NCBI GenBank assembly: GCA_004352715.1
Contig: SCFE01000104.1
Span: 170,390-234,389, forward strand
Origin: Hofstenia miamia
Taxonomy: Eukaryota; Xenacoelomorpha; Acoela
Reading direction: 5' to 3'
DNA: 64,000 nt
How positions within the stretch are numbered: position 1 is the stretch's first letter; each line of letters begins with the position of its first letter. The notes under the pieces were generated by a model. The model was not told the DNA's origin. It saw only the letters and a program-made list of their open reading frames with translations, and ran no database searches. This document shows, piece after piece, positions 29,321 to 41,116 of the stretch. The position numbers and the translations under genes are program-made.

Positions 29321-30904
29321 ATAGAGATATTTATCAAATAACCACATGGTCCTTATAAAATTGATCTAAAAGTAAGCTTATCAACACACACGACGTTTCA
29401 AACTGTAATCAGTGGCATAGATAAAACAAATTTAAGACAGAAAGTACATTGAATTAGCTCATTATTAGTGTATTAATTTAGTATATAGTGAGAATAAGTG
29501 GCCGAGTAGTTTTAGTGGTCGAAGTAGAGAACATTAAGAAATCTCAAGGATAGGTTATGTGAAATTTTAAACGTCTGTTTTCTTTTATTGTATTTATAAT
29601 ATATTTTTATATTTACAAGTTTGACCTGGTTTTCTTAATCCAGCAAGTCAAACACCTTGGTTGAAATTGGATTACATTTAGGGTGCTAATATTATTACGA
29701 CACAGTAAATTTCTGAGTTGTAATTTGATTCTAAAAATCCTATTTCACAACAATCTGTACTTGCTTTTCAAAATAATAAATTGTATGAATTTCCAAGCAC
29801 TCATGAGATGCAGAATTTTGAGAAAATTAGATAATACCACACGAATTGTATAAACCTTAAAGGAACATAAAAATCATTGCTAACATTATTCCTAACCTGT
29901 GCATTTATGTATTGATCCACAAATTGGAAAATGCTATACACAGCTTTACAATGCTAAAAACGTTAACATTCGCTTTTTTCTCAATCAATGAGTAATTTTT
30001 AATAATCACAAATAAAGACATATCGCCATTTCAAAACGAATCAATTATATGTCATGAAACTCGCAAAACATTTTTAATTACGAAAACACTAAAACATTTT
30101 CATAAAAAAATACATTTACGCAAAAATGATTAAATTTTTGATTTTACAAAACACATACTCATACACAGTTTGGAAAATAGCATTAAGCGCTCATGAAATT
30201 GAAAAATGATTATGGTAATTAAAGTAATTCTACAAAATATATAACTTCAAGTAAAAAGAAGCAAAATTTTTAAATTAAGATGAATATCAAAGCTATATAA
30301 AATAAATTTATGCATACGTATAGTACTTAAAACTATTAATCTAATTAATATATACTTGTGATTGTTTATGAGATTATAAAAACACAACAGCAATCGTTAA
30401 ATGATTTAAACTACATTTTGTACATTAGGTATTAAAACAACTTAGGAATATTTTCTAAATATAGAAATAAATAGCTTAAATTACAATTACCAGCAACTGA
30501 TAAAGTGAAATAAATACTTCTTCAAGGCGATTTACTCATTGTATTCAAATATAAAATTTATATCTCGCAATATGCAATTAGGAAAACCGGATTTTAACTC
30601 AATTTACCTATTAAATGTTTTAAAATTATAGAGATTGAGAATTTTTAAAAATTAACCTGATCTTGTTAGAGTTTGTAAGGCATAGCATTGGAGAGAATGC
30701 CAATATATTTTGGATTTCCAAGTATTTTTCCAAAATTTGAAAGTCTAAAATATGTATTCGATCTATTGGTAAGGAATTTAATACATCTGAAATTTTTCGA
30801 TTCGCTATTGTTTTATTAGTAAATACTGTAGCACATTTGACAATTTTCGTTTGCATAGCATTTTGATTTGGAAAACTTAATATTCCAAAAATCACTAATA
30901 AGCA
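29321..30904. other. AT-rich spacer
   Basis: No conserved coding or RNA feature. A minus-strand frame at 30626-30895 vaguely resembles a signal sequence followed by a leucine-rich stretch, but it lacks an ATG and its upstream part runs into a dispersed repeat. Confidence 0.45.
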
Positions 30905-31302
30905 AAAATATGTGAAAGAAGAAATCGATTTTAAATTTTCTAAGGTTCTAAGTTTTTTTGCATTTTGGATTTATCTTCTCCACGATTGATGTATGATTAG
31001 AAATAATTCCCCTTTAAAGATATAATTTCCACAACTCTAATGGAAATTTTTGTTAAAGATATTAAATGTGTAGAAACATGAAATTTTATAATAATTCGTA
31101 ATCACATGAAACAGAATTTGTAATATTAATTTATTAAAATGCAAAAATAACTTACATTGTTGAATATAGTCAACTGTTACGACTTGAATCGTTGTAAAAA
31201 CTGAATAATGTGTCAAAATGAAGACATCTTTTCGTCATCGGCAATGAAGAAAATGCTAATTTTATGACAATATTAGTATAAACATTCAAAAACGAGAAAG
31301 AA
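30905..31302 (-). repeat. Dispersed repeat, inverted partner of 26057-26450
   Basis: See the partner. Homology on this copy ends abruptly just after the CGAGAAAG word near 31302. Confidence 0.7.
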
Positions 31303-33879
31303 AAACGTACATACACTTAAATTTGACTATTATTTATTGTATATTGAGATTTTGTTTCTGTATTTTGAAACATTAATGGTTTTGTTTATGTGCGTTTTAT
31401 TTAATATTGTAAATACCCATTTTAAGGCAATCTACAAACTACATTATGTATTTGAAAGATGAACTTTACTATTTATTGAAAAGATTGCACAATATATAGA
31501 ATAAACTTCAATAAACACATTAAATACTGTAACAAAAAAGCTTATAAATGAAAGTTATGTATGAATGTAGTGACGAACTTTGCAGAGGAGCAATTTTATA
31601 TTAATAAAAATGAATAAAGGTGATAAATAATTGAATGCAAAATTTTATAAATGAAATTTATATGCAGGCACAAGTTCCATCATTAATACAAAATGACGAT
31701 GAAAATTTACTTTTTTATTCTCTCAAGCCAGTACATCAATTTTAAAAATGTTTATTTCATTCAAGTGAGTCATTTATTTTTAAAATTAAATGGAAAAATT
31801 TGCAAAGATGCTCATGTTAAGACTTTTATTAGATGTTTAAGAAAGCTATATGTATATATGGATAAAAAATACCTTTTGTATATATACATACAATATAAGT
31901 TTTGTTAAATATAAAACAATTTCTGAATATAACAAGAATTTATGAAATTTAATACTACTGCTATTATTCATTGTACAGAACAAATTCATTAACAAAAAAT
32001 ATACGATTATTTCAATATACTAGTCCTTTCAATGGTATAAAACTACAAACGTACAATTTAAAATTATTTATAGTTTGGCTATGTAATGTATGAATATTCA
32101 CATCTTTTAGCCACACATCCTTATTATTCATGAATTAATGGCAGGTTGTGACTAATCAATTAAATGATGTCAATCAATTTTTACACATGTATGCGAACGC
32201 TTTTTTTGGTGACAGATTACAATGTCACAAAAATTTTTTTGCTGGAAATCGCTTTTGCAATTTCAGCAAAAAGCGTTTGATGAGAAAAACGTATTGAAAA
32301 CATATTTACTTCATTTATACCAGAGGCATTAACTAATAAATCGTTTTACTTTATTAAAATTTTAGGATTGTGGCATTTATCATTTACAGAACTTTATTGT
32401 AGAATCATCACCCAGGCCGAATTCTGTATTAATTCTGTACTATTTAGAGATGCTGAACTACAGTTTCTTTCAAGCGGGGTAATGTCTATCTATGTTTAAC
32501 TTTCGTTGTCTCATGTACACATTTTCCAATTGTCCACACTAAACTATATTTATTATGCATGCAATATAAGAGTAACATGTAACAGCCACAATTTGGGTAG
32601 CCATATGAGAGAGACTCCAGTTAACAATGGGCCCACTGCCCGAAGCGGTATCTGATCACCAAGACCCATCCGCCCAACTGCAACAGAGTAGAGTTCCATC
32701 CATCAATCGACTCAGCTCATTCTCAAAGAACTATTTTTTTATGTGTACCCTAACTATGTGATAATAAAGAAAGGACAAACTATTCGACTTAATAGCTCAT
32801 TCTCATTTGTGTGTAACTTTAATAGTATAGCAATGCAACCGTTCATTGGCACTAACTGCTGATGGAAAAATCTACTAAATAAATAACGCAGCAGTAATCT
32901 ACCTTACATATAACAATAATCAATTCAAATTACTAACTACTGACACTAGCTGCAACGAAAATAAAAAGGAGTTAAAACTATCTACAACTAATAGCAGCTT
33001 CCTAACCTACAATAAAAACACGAGATAAAATAACTTTAATATATACAAGGTCGTTTTCGGTCATTATGGATCTAAAATAAGATAAATAACAGTTAACGGA
33101 CCTAGGGTTGGCGATCTCGCCTTATTTCGAACTTGTTACTATATGCAACAACAAAAGCGATCGATAGCCAGCTGGGCAATAAGTAAAAAGCCCTTACACC
33201 TATCCATATCTTAAATGCATTGTATTGATCTAGGCAACAACAATTTCTAACCCTCGCAACAGCCTTTTGATCGCTACAAGCATGAAATGCCTAGCTGCGC
33301 ATTTGTATAAATAATCAAACCAATAATAGAAGATAAGTATAATTCCAAAGAATATAATCCATCAACTTTTCACACTGTGACGTAGCTATTTATACAGACT
33401 TTTAACAACATATTTGCACTATTCTAACAGTCAAACAAAACACCTGTCTTCTGTTGTAATTTGTCTTCCCACGCCCAGTGTATTGACCTCAAATTAATGA
33501 CAAGCGTATTATCTTGGCTTCTTGCACTATATGTTTTTTTTGCAAATGTTTGTCCACTCACTCAATGCATGAAAAGCCATTAATAGCATTCATTCTAAAC
33601 ATCAAATTTCTTTTCTTTTCTTTATTTCTCTATTTAACTGTTAAAATTTGTAGTTATAGAATGATTATGCTACATTATAAATTGGGAAAAACATGTTGTA
33701 ATAATAATTGAGATTGTTTTCCAACTTGCGAAAATAATTTTTGTATATTGAAAGAATTCTAGTATCATATGAAAATGTTTTATTTAATCGTGATAAATGT
33801 TAAAGTGATTTAAACTTCATATTTGTAAAATTTGCACTAGTTTATTAATTGGCAGATAGCAAGTTTACAATTGGATACA
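31303..33879. other. AT-rich spacer with small hairpins
   Basis: No gene. Around 32195-32280 two short inverted repeats occur, including TTGCTGGAAATCGC paired with GCAATTTCAGCAA across a 4-base centre. The segment 32590-32710 is more G/C-rich but matches nothing I recognise. Confidence 0.4.
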
Positions 33880-34115
33880 TTTTGACATTTGAACATTGGG
33901 ATATAGATAAAACTATGTAATGTTAATATTATCTTTGAAGAAGTGCAAGTTTGTCCACACAGCGGCATAATGGAATTTTACATGGTTGTACTGTTTTTAT
34001 TATACGCTACATTTGACATTTGAACAATAGAATATAGATAAAATCACGTAATATTGACTTTCTACACATATGAATATACACGCAGCCGGTATAAAGGAAT
34101 TTCACATTGATGAAA
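33880..34115 (+). repeat. Two diverged tandem copies of a ~125-bp unit
   Basis: Both copies run ACATTTTGACATTTGAACA or a variant, then ATATAGATAAAA, a TAATATT word, and GGCATAATGGAATTTTACAT or GGTATAAAGGAATTTCACAT. The first starts near 33880, the second near 34010. Confidence 0.65.
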
Positions 34116-34307
34116 GAACTACCCTAGAGATTTCAAACTTTTTGGTAAGCCATTTTTATAATTAAATCTCAGATATTGTTTTGATTCTTAACGTTTTTTT
34201 GCAATATTATCTCTAGTTAGTTTTACAGATATCTCTTTTAAAACGTAATCTATTTTATTTTAATGAATTGCTGCGAATTTGCTGTCCAATGTAAATATAA
34301 ATATATA

Positions 34308-35667
34308 CAGCGGCCGCCTAAAATTTGGAAGCGGTATCAATTTTGTATTGAAACTTATAAAATGATTAGTTTTGTCATCCAAATTATTTATTTAGCAAAT
34401 AATGTATACAAAACTGATATTAGCATAAAAATACAAACAATTGAAGCATGTATTCATTATAGTGTTAATATTTTGTAGATTTTCCCTTTGAATCAAGAAC
34501 AGCTTTAATGCGTCTTGGCATACTTGAAACCAATTTATTGCATAATTCTGCAGATATCTCGGTAACCCAGACTTCTCGAATACACTTGATTAAGTCATCA
34601 TATGATGATGGATTTCTCTGTGCAACTTTCTTTTTCAACAATGGCCATACTTGTTCGATGGGGTTAAGGTCGGGACTTGATCCTGGCCAATTTCTTAACA
34701 GTTGAAATGGTTGTGTATTGAACCAATTGAGAACAATTTTCGCCGTGTGGCATCTTGCACCATCGTGCTGGAAATGTGTTGCATTTCGAAGTGGCATCCA
34801 TACAGGTAATGTATCCTTAAGAATAGATCGTCCTCTGGCTGAGATGGAGGCCCATATCATCACAGTTATTGGGTGTTTCACAGTTGCCTGGACATATCTT
34901 TGATTATATCGTTTCCCTGGTGGCCGACGAATTATTTTTCCACACTGATTGAATTGGGCAATAGTTGCCTCATCGCTAAACATAACATTCGACCAGTTAG
35001 TGTCAGTCCATGCTTCATAGTCTTTGGCAAAGCGAAGTCTATCCTCAATGTTTTTTGGAGACAGATGGGGCTTTTTGGCTGCCCTATAGCTCTTAAGTTT
35101 GAACTCATCTTTTAGTCTTCTTTGGATTGTGCGGATGCTAGGAGAAATAGGTGCAGCAGGCAACTTTCCTTTAATTAAGGCAGCTGTGGTCAATGGTTCA
35201 GTAACAGCAGAACGACGCATCATGTTATCAGTACTTTGGGAGGTACACCTTGGACGACCAGACCTCCTACGACTTGAATACACACCAGTTTCTTCAAATC
35301 TTTTAACTGTTTTTGACACTGTACCTCGTGACACACCTATTCGTTGAGCGACAGTTCTATGAGAATACCCTTCATTGCATAATATCACAATTTGTGCCCT
35401 TTTTTCCTTTGAAATTTCACGATTTTGTGCCATATTTCATTTAATTATTCACTCTGTAAATTATTTACTAAATCAAACTTTATTAACACACACTCTGAAA
35501 AAGAATGTAAAACATTGATTTTCTTATTAATTTAGTCAATTCTGATTGGCTGTGTTTAACTCTAATTGGATAATCGTCAAAATTCTAATGTATTTATAGA
35601 ATTAAAAGAAATTTCCAAGAAAATTCCAAGAAATTTCCAAGTGCTTCCAAATATTTGGCGGCCACTG
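34308..35667 (-). mobile_element. Complete Tc1/mariner element, DD35E type
   Basis: The left end is CAGCGGCCGCCTAAAATTT then GGAAGC; the right end reversed is CAGTGGCCGCCAAATATTT then GGAAGC: inverted repeats of about 25 bp with three or four mismatches. TA lies on both outer sides (34306-34307, 35668-35669). 1360 bp with an uninterrupted transposase gene, so it may be autonomous or recently active. Confidence 0.92.
34465..35433 (-). CDS. Tc1/mariner transposase, intact
   Basis: 322 codons from ATG to stop without break, the normal family length of about 340. It catalyses cut-and-paste movement by binding the terminal repeats in the nucleus. The first HTH covers about residues 10-45 (AQIVILCNEGYSHRTVAQRI, VSRGTV), then the GRPR hook (RRSGRPRCTS), and a second HTH (ISPSIRTIQRRLKDEF). 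Catalytic residues: Asp in VMFSDEAT, Asp in FQHDGARCHTA, Glu in SPDLNPIEQVW. I count 35 residues between the second Asp and Glu, so DD35E rather than classical DD34E. The tail, VSSMPRRIKAVL, matches Tc1 proteins. All three catalytic residues are intact and the termini pair, so activity is plausible. Confidence 0.93.
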   Translation of the reverse strand: MAQNREISKEKRAQIVILCNEGYSHRTVAQRIGVSRGTVSKTVKRFEETGVYSSRRRSGRPRCTSQSTDNMMRRSAVTEPLTTAALIKGKLPAAPISPSIRTIQRRLKDEFKLKSYRAAKKPHLSPKNIEDRLRFAKDYEAWTDTNWSNVMFSDEATIAQFNQCGKIIRRPPGKRYNQRYVQATVKHPITVMIWASISARGRSILKDTLPVWMPLRNATHFQHDGARCHTAKIVLNWFNTQPFQLLRNWPGSSPDLNPIEQVWPLLKKKVAQRNPSSYDDLIKCIREVWVTEISAELCNKLVSSMPRRIKAVLDSKGKSTKY

Positions 35668-35669
35668 TA

Positions 35670-36189
35670 CTTTATCATAAATAGAAACGTCGTTTGTTTC
35701 TTAATACATTAATATAGATACTACCATGTAAAATTCATAATGTGCAAATACACGTTGTGTTTGTTCCTACAGCATTCCCTCAACATCAATGATGATAAAC
35801 TAACACAATAGACAAATTTAATAGTGCGATATATATCGTCATTATAAGCAAAGTGTAGAATGAATTACATTTTTGTCTTGTCTCAAACACAAATGTGGGT
35901 TTTACCACATACATTTATTAAATATTAGATATTGCGAGTTCTTGGATAAAGTAGTTTTTAGTTTATTCCGAAAAACAAATTTGTTTTATTACCGAAATAA
36001 GGCATTATACTATTTTGTGTAATGTACGCTTTTACATTTAGCACAATTTATACACAATAGATGAATATATAGTTATAATTCTTCCCTTTGCATACTACAT
36101 CTTTGATTAATATTAATACATGTTGAAATATACGTCTATACAAAATATATACCCATGTTTTGGGTTTTACATCTATGAATTTTTTTCTT
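35670..36189. other. AT-rich spacer
   Basis: No feature recognised. Confidence 0.4.
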
Positions 36190-36408
36190 TAATACAGTGT
36201 TGCATGTTTAAACATTGTTATGACAAACATGCCTTAGTTGAAATTAGTCATCAATTATATCACTTTGCCCAAATCCTAGAAATCAAAAATATAAACTTAG
36301 TCAAAAAATTAATTTGTTCAATTTAGCTTTGTCAAAAATATTTTGTCACTAGATGGCGTCCAATATAATTACTTTATTTCCACATGGCAAATAGCCATAG
36401 GTGTTACA
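36190..36408 (-). repeat. Putative Gypsy LTR 5' end (minus strand)
   Basis: Starts TGTAACACCTATGGC on the minus strand at 36408 and matches 26837 downward. It lies about 620 bp beyond the end of the Gypsy Pol remnant at 37028-38040 in the same orientation, where its 3' LTR would be expected. The far CA end is not identified. Confidence 0.4.
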
Positions 36409-37027
36409 GGCCGTCCTTAACTACTGATAGATTCATGTTGCCATTATCTAGCTTTAAGAGAAATACTCACTCAACACACTGTATTAAATTTGAATGATGA
36501 AATCCACTGCTTCACATAGATATCACAATATACTAGTCTATAATCCCGTGGATTTCAATTATCCCAGTATTTGTGTATATTTAGTTTTTAGAAAAACATT
36601 AAATAAAATTTCTCATTCCATTTTACTGGTAAAACTTAAAAAGGTTGGTCTTTGATGTAAAAACCTTAGAGAAAATACCGCCAAAATAATAGCTTTAATT
36701 CACTATAACGTAAGTAAAAAAATTGTGGGAATATAAAAATATTTAAAATGATAATTATACAATGCAACACAAATTAATTAGTTCAAACCACACAACAGGA
36801 CTAACAAGCTATTAGCAATAACATACAATAACAAAGTTAACTATAGTTCATTTTTCCATTCTAATTAAAATCCTGCTTGATAACGGTTTGTTGGTTTTGA
36901 TTACATCATTAAACAACGAATTGGCATTTCAGATGGCATAATAGTTGAGTAAAATTTCTTCGGTAAAAGGCTTAGCAAGATTGCTATCCGAGGATTCAAT
37001 ATCAGGTGCAGATGGTGTTAGGGTGTC
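36409..37027. other. AT-rich segment between Gypsy Pol remnant and putative LTR
   Basis: No coding signal; probably the 3' non-coding part of the Gypsy element plus flanking DNA. Confidence 0.4.
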
Positions 37028-38040
37028 TTAATTGCAACTGAAGGGTTTTCCTTTACTGCTGATTTTATATTTTTGTTGAGTCCGAAGATGTTGAAGGTAA
37101 TACTGGGGTTGTTGGAGGCAATACTGGTGGACATGTTGCAAAATCACGAAGTGACACAGTCGACTCCCTACCAGTTGGATGATGCACATGACCATAAAGT
37201 TCAACCTGTAGTTGAACTTCATCGACATAGGGTTCTTCTGTGCTTCCACGGACAAATCGACGAAGTAAAACAGGCCCAAGTGTAGTGAACCAACTAGGTA
37301 ATACACTCCCATGTGGAGAGTGACATTGAAAAGAAAAGAATCTTCCATGGGGAGTGCTATTAGTAGATGTGCACAAAAGAGTCCTTATAGAAGATAATGA
37401 ATTAGAGAGTGCAACATCCTAACAGCTATCTGTTAATTATTTGCTTTCAAAGCCACTTTAACCGCCTTCTAAATAATTCTGTTATACACCCTGAATTGTC
37501 CATTACCCTGTGGATTGTAGGGTGTTGTTTTGCTAGAAGCAATTCCATACTTATTTAAACAATCTTTGACGTCTTTAGATAAGAATGAAGTCGCGTGGTC
37601 AGAGTGATTATAACTACAAATTCCACAAAGTGTAAATATAATTTTCAAACAATTAATAACTGTCTCAGAGTTCATGTTTGAGCAAGCAATAGCAAAATGA
37701 TAACGTGAATATTCATCTATAGCCACAGAACGCTGGTCAGTGATCAAAGTGAATTACCTCCCAGTAAGAAAATGATTCCACTTTCTAACAGCTTCAATTA
37801 TTGTAGTGGCTTCTGTATCAACAGCTGGATAATGTAATTCACCAGCAGATAATTTGATTGACAAAGGCAACAGGTCTTCCACCTTGATTAAGTGTCTCAG
37901 AAATAGCAACGTCAGAAGCATCACATTCAACTACAAAAGGTAGAGATTCGTCAATAGTTGCCAAAATAACCTTTCCAAGCTTGTTCTTTAAGGCATTAAA
38001 AGCGTTAAGAGTAAAATGCAAATCCTTACAACGCAGGATA
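37028..38040 (-). pseudogene. Ty3/Gypsy Pol remnant: RNase H joined to integrase with internal deletion
   Basis: Minus strand: ALKNKLGKVILATIDESLPF then VVECDASDVAISETLNQGG (RT connection/RNase H with its Asp), then in a second frame SAGELHYPAVDTEATTIIEA and FTLITDQRSVA (RNase H end). This runs directly into IDEYSRYHFAIACSNM, the integrase core, then CSYNHSDHATSFLSKDV and TTPYNPQGNGQ; the Glu after NGQ is lost. The C-terminal part follows: HGRFFSFQCHSPHG, VLPSWFTTLGPVLLRRFVR, VDEVQLQVELYGHV and GRESTVSLRD. About 250 residues that normally lie between RNase H and the integrase core (including the HHCC zinc domain) are missing, and several stops and frameshifts are present. Dead fragment of a Gypsy family common in invertebrates. 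Confidence 0.85.
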
Positions 38041-38970
38041 ATTTTTCATTTTTACTCAACACTAATATAAATTAAATTTTTTTCGTAGAATGCTGATCAC
38101 CACATAAAATCTTGTTTTGGTCTAAAACAATCTGTGAGAAGTTTCATGATCTTAGAATAATATTTCAGAACGCTTCATCAATTTGAATTTGTGATTTCTA
38201 CTATGTATTATAAATTATTATACTCAAAGTTTAAAGGAAAAATTATAAATATTTATTGGAATAAACCGATAAATTAATTATTTATTATGCAAAAACACTT
38301 AAAAAATAATATCAGCAATGCAATTAATGTTATCATGATAATTCACCCAAGAGTAATTTTAAGTGAAATATAGTTAAACTAACCCAATTTTGTGAAAGTC
38401 GGACCTATAGTCTTATTAAGAATTTAATACGTGGATTTACATAAATTATTGTTACTATAGTAACTTTATAAAGATCAATTAAAATAAATACCCTATTGCT
38501 TGGATGTAAACCACTTGAACTCAAAAAAGAGATGATCAAATTTGTCAAATAAGGCAGATTTTTATCCCACATGATATTCTGAAGTCTTCAGATCTCACAT
38601 CATGCAGGATAAGAAAAAAATTTTACCCAACCCCAGTTTTCTGCTTAAATAATTTCCTTTGTATCAAACTGGGGGGTTGATCCATCAAATATTTTTGTCA
38701 ATGCCAACACTGCTTATAGATAAAGAGTTTCATGCTTACCTTATTTGAGTACCAGGATAAATTAATATATATATATATATATATATATTAGTGCTGTGCG
38801 TCCCAATATACCTTAACAGTATTAACCGGACCGGATCTTAGAAAATCAGAGTCATATTCAAAATAAAAAAATATATTCTATTTCTATTCTTTAAAATGAA
38901 ATTGGTCTATTCCTATGTCCTGTGTGCTAACATGAAATTGATACATATATATATATATATATATATATAA
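38041..38970. other. AT-rich spacer with palindromes and two (TA)n runs
   Basis: TA microsatellites at 38765-38789 and 38945-38970; the second runs into the N gap. An imperfect 51-bp palindrome occupies 38571-38622 with perfect centre CTGAAGTCTTCAG (odd base in the middle). A second inverted repeat (CAACCCCAGTTT / AAACTGGGGGGTTG) lies at about 38628-38680. Confidence 0.6.
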
Positions 38971-39970
38971 NNNNNNNNNNNNNNNNNNNNNNNNNNNNNN
39001 NNNNNNNNNNNNNNNNNNNNNNNNNNNNNNNNNNNNNNNNNNNNNNNNNNNNNNNNNNNNNNNNNNNNNNNNNNNNNNNNNNNNNNNNNNNNNNNNNNNN
39101 NNNNNNNNNNNNNNNNNNNNNNNNNNNNNNNNNNNNNNNNNNNNNNNNNNNNNNNNNNNNNNNNNNNNNNNNNNNNNNNNNNNNNNNNNNNNNNNNNNNN
39201 NNNNNNNNNNNNNNNNNNNNNNNNNNNNNNNNNNNNNNNNNNNNNNNNNNNNNNNNNNNNNNNNNNNNNNNNNNNNNNNNNNNNNNNNNNNNNNNNNNNN
39301 NNNNNNNNNNNNNNNNNNNNNNNNNNNNNNNNNNNNNNNNNNNNNNNNNNNNNNNNNNNNNNNNNNNNNNNNNNNNNNNNNNNNNNNNNNNNNNNNNNNN
39401 NNNNNNNNNNNNNNNNNNNNNNNNNNNNNNNNNNNNNNNNNNNNNNNNNNNNNNNNNNNNNNNNNNNNNNNNNNNNNNNNNNNNNNNNNNNNNNNNNNNN
39501 NNNNNNNNNNNNNNNNNNNNNNNNNNNNNNNNNNNNNNNNNNNNNNNNNNNNNNNNNNNNNNNNNNNNNNNNNNNNNNNNNNNNNNNNNNNNNNNNNNNN
39601 NNNNNNNNNNNNNNNNNNNNNNNNNNNNNNNNNNNNNNNNNNNNNNNNNNNNNNNNNNNNNNNNNNNNNNNNNNNNNNNNNNNNNNNNNNNNNNNNNNNN
39701 NNNNNNNNNNNNNNNNNNNNNNNNNNNNNNNNNNNNNNNNNNNNNNNNNNNNNNNNNNNNNNNNNNNNNNNNNNNNNNNNNNNNNNNNNNNNNNNNNNNN
39801 NNNNNNNNNNNNNNNNNNNNNNNNNNNNNNNNNNNNNNNNNNNNNNNNNNNNNNNNNNNNNNNNNNNNNNNNNNNNNNNNNNNNNNNNNNNNNNNNNNNN
39901 NNNNNNNNNNNNNNNNNNNNNNNNNNNNNNNNNNNNNNNNNNNNNNNNNNNNNNNNNNNNNNNNNNNNNN
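38971..39970. other. Assembly gap of 1000 N
   Basis: Starts inside a TA microsatellite; flanks do not overlap. Confidence 0.95.
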
Positions 39971-41116
39971 TTCCGGACTTTGTTTGTGTCAATGAGTTTA
40001 ATTGGTGTTAACACGTATACCTTATCGCCTACTTTGTGTGCATGACCATAGATTTTTTTATTATAATTGCGTTGTTGTCTCACTGAAAAAACTTCTTTAT
40101 GTTGTGACACATTGTTTCATGAATTCCTGTGATCTGATTTCTTAATTGTTGTATGTATGCATTATCCAATTTCCCACTGTAATTGCTATACTGCATCATG
40201 AGCAGAGTTGCTGCCTCTCTTCCAAACATGGCTTTGAAGAGTTGCTGCCTCTCTTCCAAACATGGCTTTGAATGGCGATACTGCAGTTGTTGCATATACC
40301 AAGGTATTGTAATAATATTTGATCATTTTGATAACCTCTCTCCATTTATTTCCTCCTATTTGTGTTGTTGCTACCCTAATTGATCAATGTTTGGTTAAGT
40401 CACTCTGCTGCTCCGTTGGCCTGAAGGTGATAGGCGGTTGTCCGTTCACTTGCGATTTCCAATAGCTTTGCCATCTCTTGGAAATTCCACTTTCGAACTG
40501 AGGCCCTTTATCTGTTATGATCGTTTCCATCAGTCCCAATCTCAATATCCATTCTTTTAAGACTAGCTCAGCTGTGGTTTCCACTGTGGTGTTTTGCATC
40601 AGGACCATTCTCACATATTTGGTAAAGTTGTCCACCATTATTAGTAGGTACTGATAACCTTCGGCGTCCTTTGATAGCATCTCCAAATCTATATGAACTA
40701 TTTCATTGGGTTGAGTCGCGATAATTTTCTCTAGTGGTGCTCATTGTGTTGGGAAGTGCTGTTTGTTGTTTAGTAGGCATGTCATGCATTTGTTGATAAT
40801 GTCTTCCACGACTTTCCTGACAGCTGTTGTTATGAACCATGCATTGAACGTTTTCTCCATCTGTGTTATTCCTAAGTGACCCTTCTCATGGATTTTCCGT
40901 ATCAATTCCCTTTTAAAGTAATCGGGTATTGTGATTTGGTTATTTCCAGCTTCAACATATAGCAGTCCATTCTTGTTCATCTTCCACTTGTAATGTTCAT
41001 AATATCCTGCCGTTATTTTAGATAATGTTGTTTGTGGTTCTTTTATTTTTTTTATAATCTCACTTAGGACTATATCATCTTTTTGTTTGTCCACTATCTC
41101 TTGTTCTGTTATTTCC
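39971..41116 (-). pseudogene. Second Ty3/Gypsy element: integrase region
   Basis: The minus strand reads from the gap edge at 41116: linker, then LIRKIHEKGHLGITQMEKTF and NKCMTCLLNN, the HHCC integrase zinc domain; after an in-frame TGA (40741-40743) the core follows: EIVHIDLEML (first Asp), YLLIMVDNFTKYVRMV, ETIITDKGPQFES (second Asp). After a frameshift comes TTAYHLQANGAAE (Glu), a TGA, then LNQTLIN. Further on are KAMFGREAATL and KVYVLTPIKL, the C-terminal integrase part. All three catalytic acids are visible but in different frames. A perfect 34-bp tandem duplication at 40204-40271 adds another frameshift. The sequence is unlike the Gypsy remnant at 37-38 kb, so it is a different family. 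Confidence 0.83.

Noticed and set aside
30626-30895. Signal peptide plus leucine-rich-repeat-like frame
   Set aside because: Begins at GTG, and the upstream continuation has no ATG and lies in a dispersed repeat. The leucine pattern is too weak to call LRR.
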